Shown here in pieces: positions 7,177 to 7,778 of a stretch of 7,778 nucleotides of DNA. The translations under genes and the position numbers were made by a program. Location of the stretch: the NCBI GenBank assembly GCA_008016945.1, contig SSGN01000026.1, forward strand, positions 1 to 7,778. The letters are read 5' to 3'. The notes below the pieces were generated by a model that was not told the origin of the DNA, did no database searches, and saw only the letters and a program-made list of their open reading frames with translations. This DNA is from Flavobacteriales bacterium. Lineage in GTDB: Bacteria > Bacteroidota > Bacteroidia > Flavobacteriales > PHOS-HE28. Position 1 is the first letter of the stretch. Every line of letters starts with the position of its first letter.

Positions 7177-7514
7177 TCCTCATCTCCCTGTGGTGAATCC
7201 AGCACAACTAAGAACTCTGTTGCCAGCGCCACAGGTTGAGTTTCGCGAGCGTTTTTTTCTATCGATACCAGTCCGTAGCCTTCCATCATCCTCAGCGTGC
7301 GCGACAAATTTGGCACTTGGCGACCAGTAAGCTCAGCCAGTTCCGTCAATGACTTTGGCTTGCGCTGATGGATCAACCTCAACATCGCCCTGTTGTCTTC
7401 CGATAGCACCGCAGCCATAGTCGCCATTGACGGAAACCAAACGGTCGGGACGTACTTTCCGACAGCAGTTACCGGCATGTCGGTGCGACGGATGCCAACG
7501 ATGCAGCGCTTCAT
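7173..7514 (-). CDS. Winged-helix transcriptional regulator, HVO_A0114/COG4190 type
   Basis: This is a 113-residue DNA-binding protein. It follows the plan of the HVO_A0114-like (COG4190) family. That plan is an N-terminal strand MKRCIVGIRR, then VWFPSMATMAAVLSEDNRAM (25-44) leading into the winged helix. Helices cover KSLTELAELTG (54-64) and the recognition helix RQVPNLSRTLRMMEGY (65-80). The wing is GLVSIEKNARETQPVALAT (81-99). I chose the ATG at 7514 because AAGG lies nine bases upstream and the family begins with MK. The longer frame to 7568 would add 18 residues without family character and would start upstream of the predicted promoter's start site. It is the first gene of the operon and its stop overlaps the DUF3800 start. 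The position suggests autoregulation of the cassette, which is inference. An antitoxin-like repressor role is possible. Confidence 0.87.
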   Translation of the reverse strand: MKRCIVGIRRTDMPVTAVGKYVPTVWFPSMATMAAVLSEDNRAMLRLIHQRKPKSLTELAELTGRQVPNLSRTLRMMEGYGLVSIEKNARETQPVALATEFLVVLDSPQGDEE

Positions 7515-7541
7515 CGACGTTGACCTTACGAATGGAGTAGA

Positions 7542-7557
7542 TACGTAAAGTATATCA
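7542..7557 (-). promoter_or_regulatory. Extended -10 promoter and possible operator of the regulator operon
   Basis: The minus strand reads TGATATACT at 7557-7549, an extended -10 element (TGn followed by TATACT). No convincing -35 box is present, which extended -10 promoters can tolerate. The start would be near 7542, giving a leader of about 28 bases before the ATG at 7514. The box lies in an imperfect palindrome, ATAC-n5-GTAT at 7541-7553, with outer GATA/TATC matches. That is a reasonable site for the operon's own regulator to bind, but the operator part is speculative. Confidence 0.5.
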
Positions 7558-7647
7558 ATGTGGCACAACTATAGACAGCGCATTCGCTTGGCTTCTTGAT
7601 CGTTCAGCGCGTGAATGGTGGCGTCATCAATCAACCCGGAGCCCACC

Positions 7648-7778
7648 ATGACCACCCAGACCACCGCGCTCGACGCCTATCTCGCCCGCGCCGCCGCCAT
7701 CCACATCAAGCTGGACCGGCTGCGGCAACTGGCTGACGACCACTTCGGCCACGACCCGGACACCATCCACTGGGGCCA
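7648..7778 (+). CDS. Small hypothetical protein, N-terminus only, divergent from the regulator operon
   Basis: The frame opens with ATG at 7648 and stays open for 43 codons to the window edge. The visible protein starts MTTQTTALDAYLARAAAIH, followed by KLDRLRQLADDHFGHDPDTIHWG. GGAG at 7638-7641 lies six bases before the ATG. Predicted helices cover about residues 7-31, ending in the distinctive DDHFGHDP. I recall similar small proteins of unknown function in integrative elements of Pseudomonas and Burkholderia relatives, usually under 100 residues, but cannot verify this here. Codon use is strongly GC-biased, unlike the adjacent regulator operon. No membrane segment or known motif is seen in the visible part. 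It is divergent from the genes at 6008-7514, so the 133 bases between the two starts (7515-7647) hold both promoters. Confidence 0.7.
   Translation, partial: MTTQTTALDAYLARAAAIHIKLDRLRQLADDHFGHDPDTIHWG

Noticed and set aside
7515..7568. Eighteen-residue N-terminal extension of the winged-helix regulator
   Set aside because: It lacks a ribosome binding site and family similarity, and its start lies upstream of the predicted transcription start. The ATG at 7514 has AAGG at good spacing.
7569..7647. Possible attachment site or long inverted repeat between the divergent genes
   Set aside because: Only short, scattered matches such as TGAT/ATCA were seen, with no second copy of any core in the window.

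Overview
The window looks like accessory DNA from a GC-rich Pseudomonadota genome, probably a beta- or gammaproteobacterium. Reasons are the codon use, the protein families, and a small gene at the right edge of a kind I associate with integrative elements. That last link comes from memory, and no integrase, attachment site or conjugation gene is visible. No tRNA, rRNA, CRISPR array or insertion sequence was found.

Positions 1-5836, minus strand: a type I restriction-modification operon in the order hsdM, hsdS, hsdR. The genes overlap by 1 and 8 bases, so translation is probably coupled. HsdM (725 residues, with a long helical C-terminal region) and two-domain HsdS form the sequence-specific methyltransferase. 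HsdR (784 residues visible, running off the left edge) adds the PD-(D/E)xK nuclease and the superfamily 2 translocase.

Positions 5833-6011: a dense control region in front of hsdM. On the plus strand a near-consensus sigma70 promoter (5880-5907) leads to a strong intrinsic terminator (5955-5996), which predicts an RNA of about 83 nt, antisense to the hsdM leader. On the minus strand the same bases hold a 45-codon ORF with a strong ribosome binding site and a 17-codon leader ORF whose stop overlaps the hsdM start. An 8-base complementarity joins the big hairpin loop to a site just upstream of the leader's ribosome binding site. Together this resembles antisense-RNA and leader-peptide control of plasmid replication genes, here apparently applied to a restriction system.

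Positions 6008-7514, minus strand: three overlapping genes in one operon. They encode a winged-helix regulator (HVO_A0114/COG4190 type), a DUF3800 protein with conserved acidic residues, and a small protein resembling phage-associated BECR-fold nucleases. The operon has its own extended -10 promoter near 7550 and no intrinsic terminator on its strand, so it may read through into hsdM. Regulator, possible nuclease and small RNase-like protein together make a plausible uncharacterised defence or toxin-antitoxin-like cassette.

Positions 7648-7778, plus strand: the start of a divergent small gene with a good ribosome binding site, cut by the right edge.
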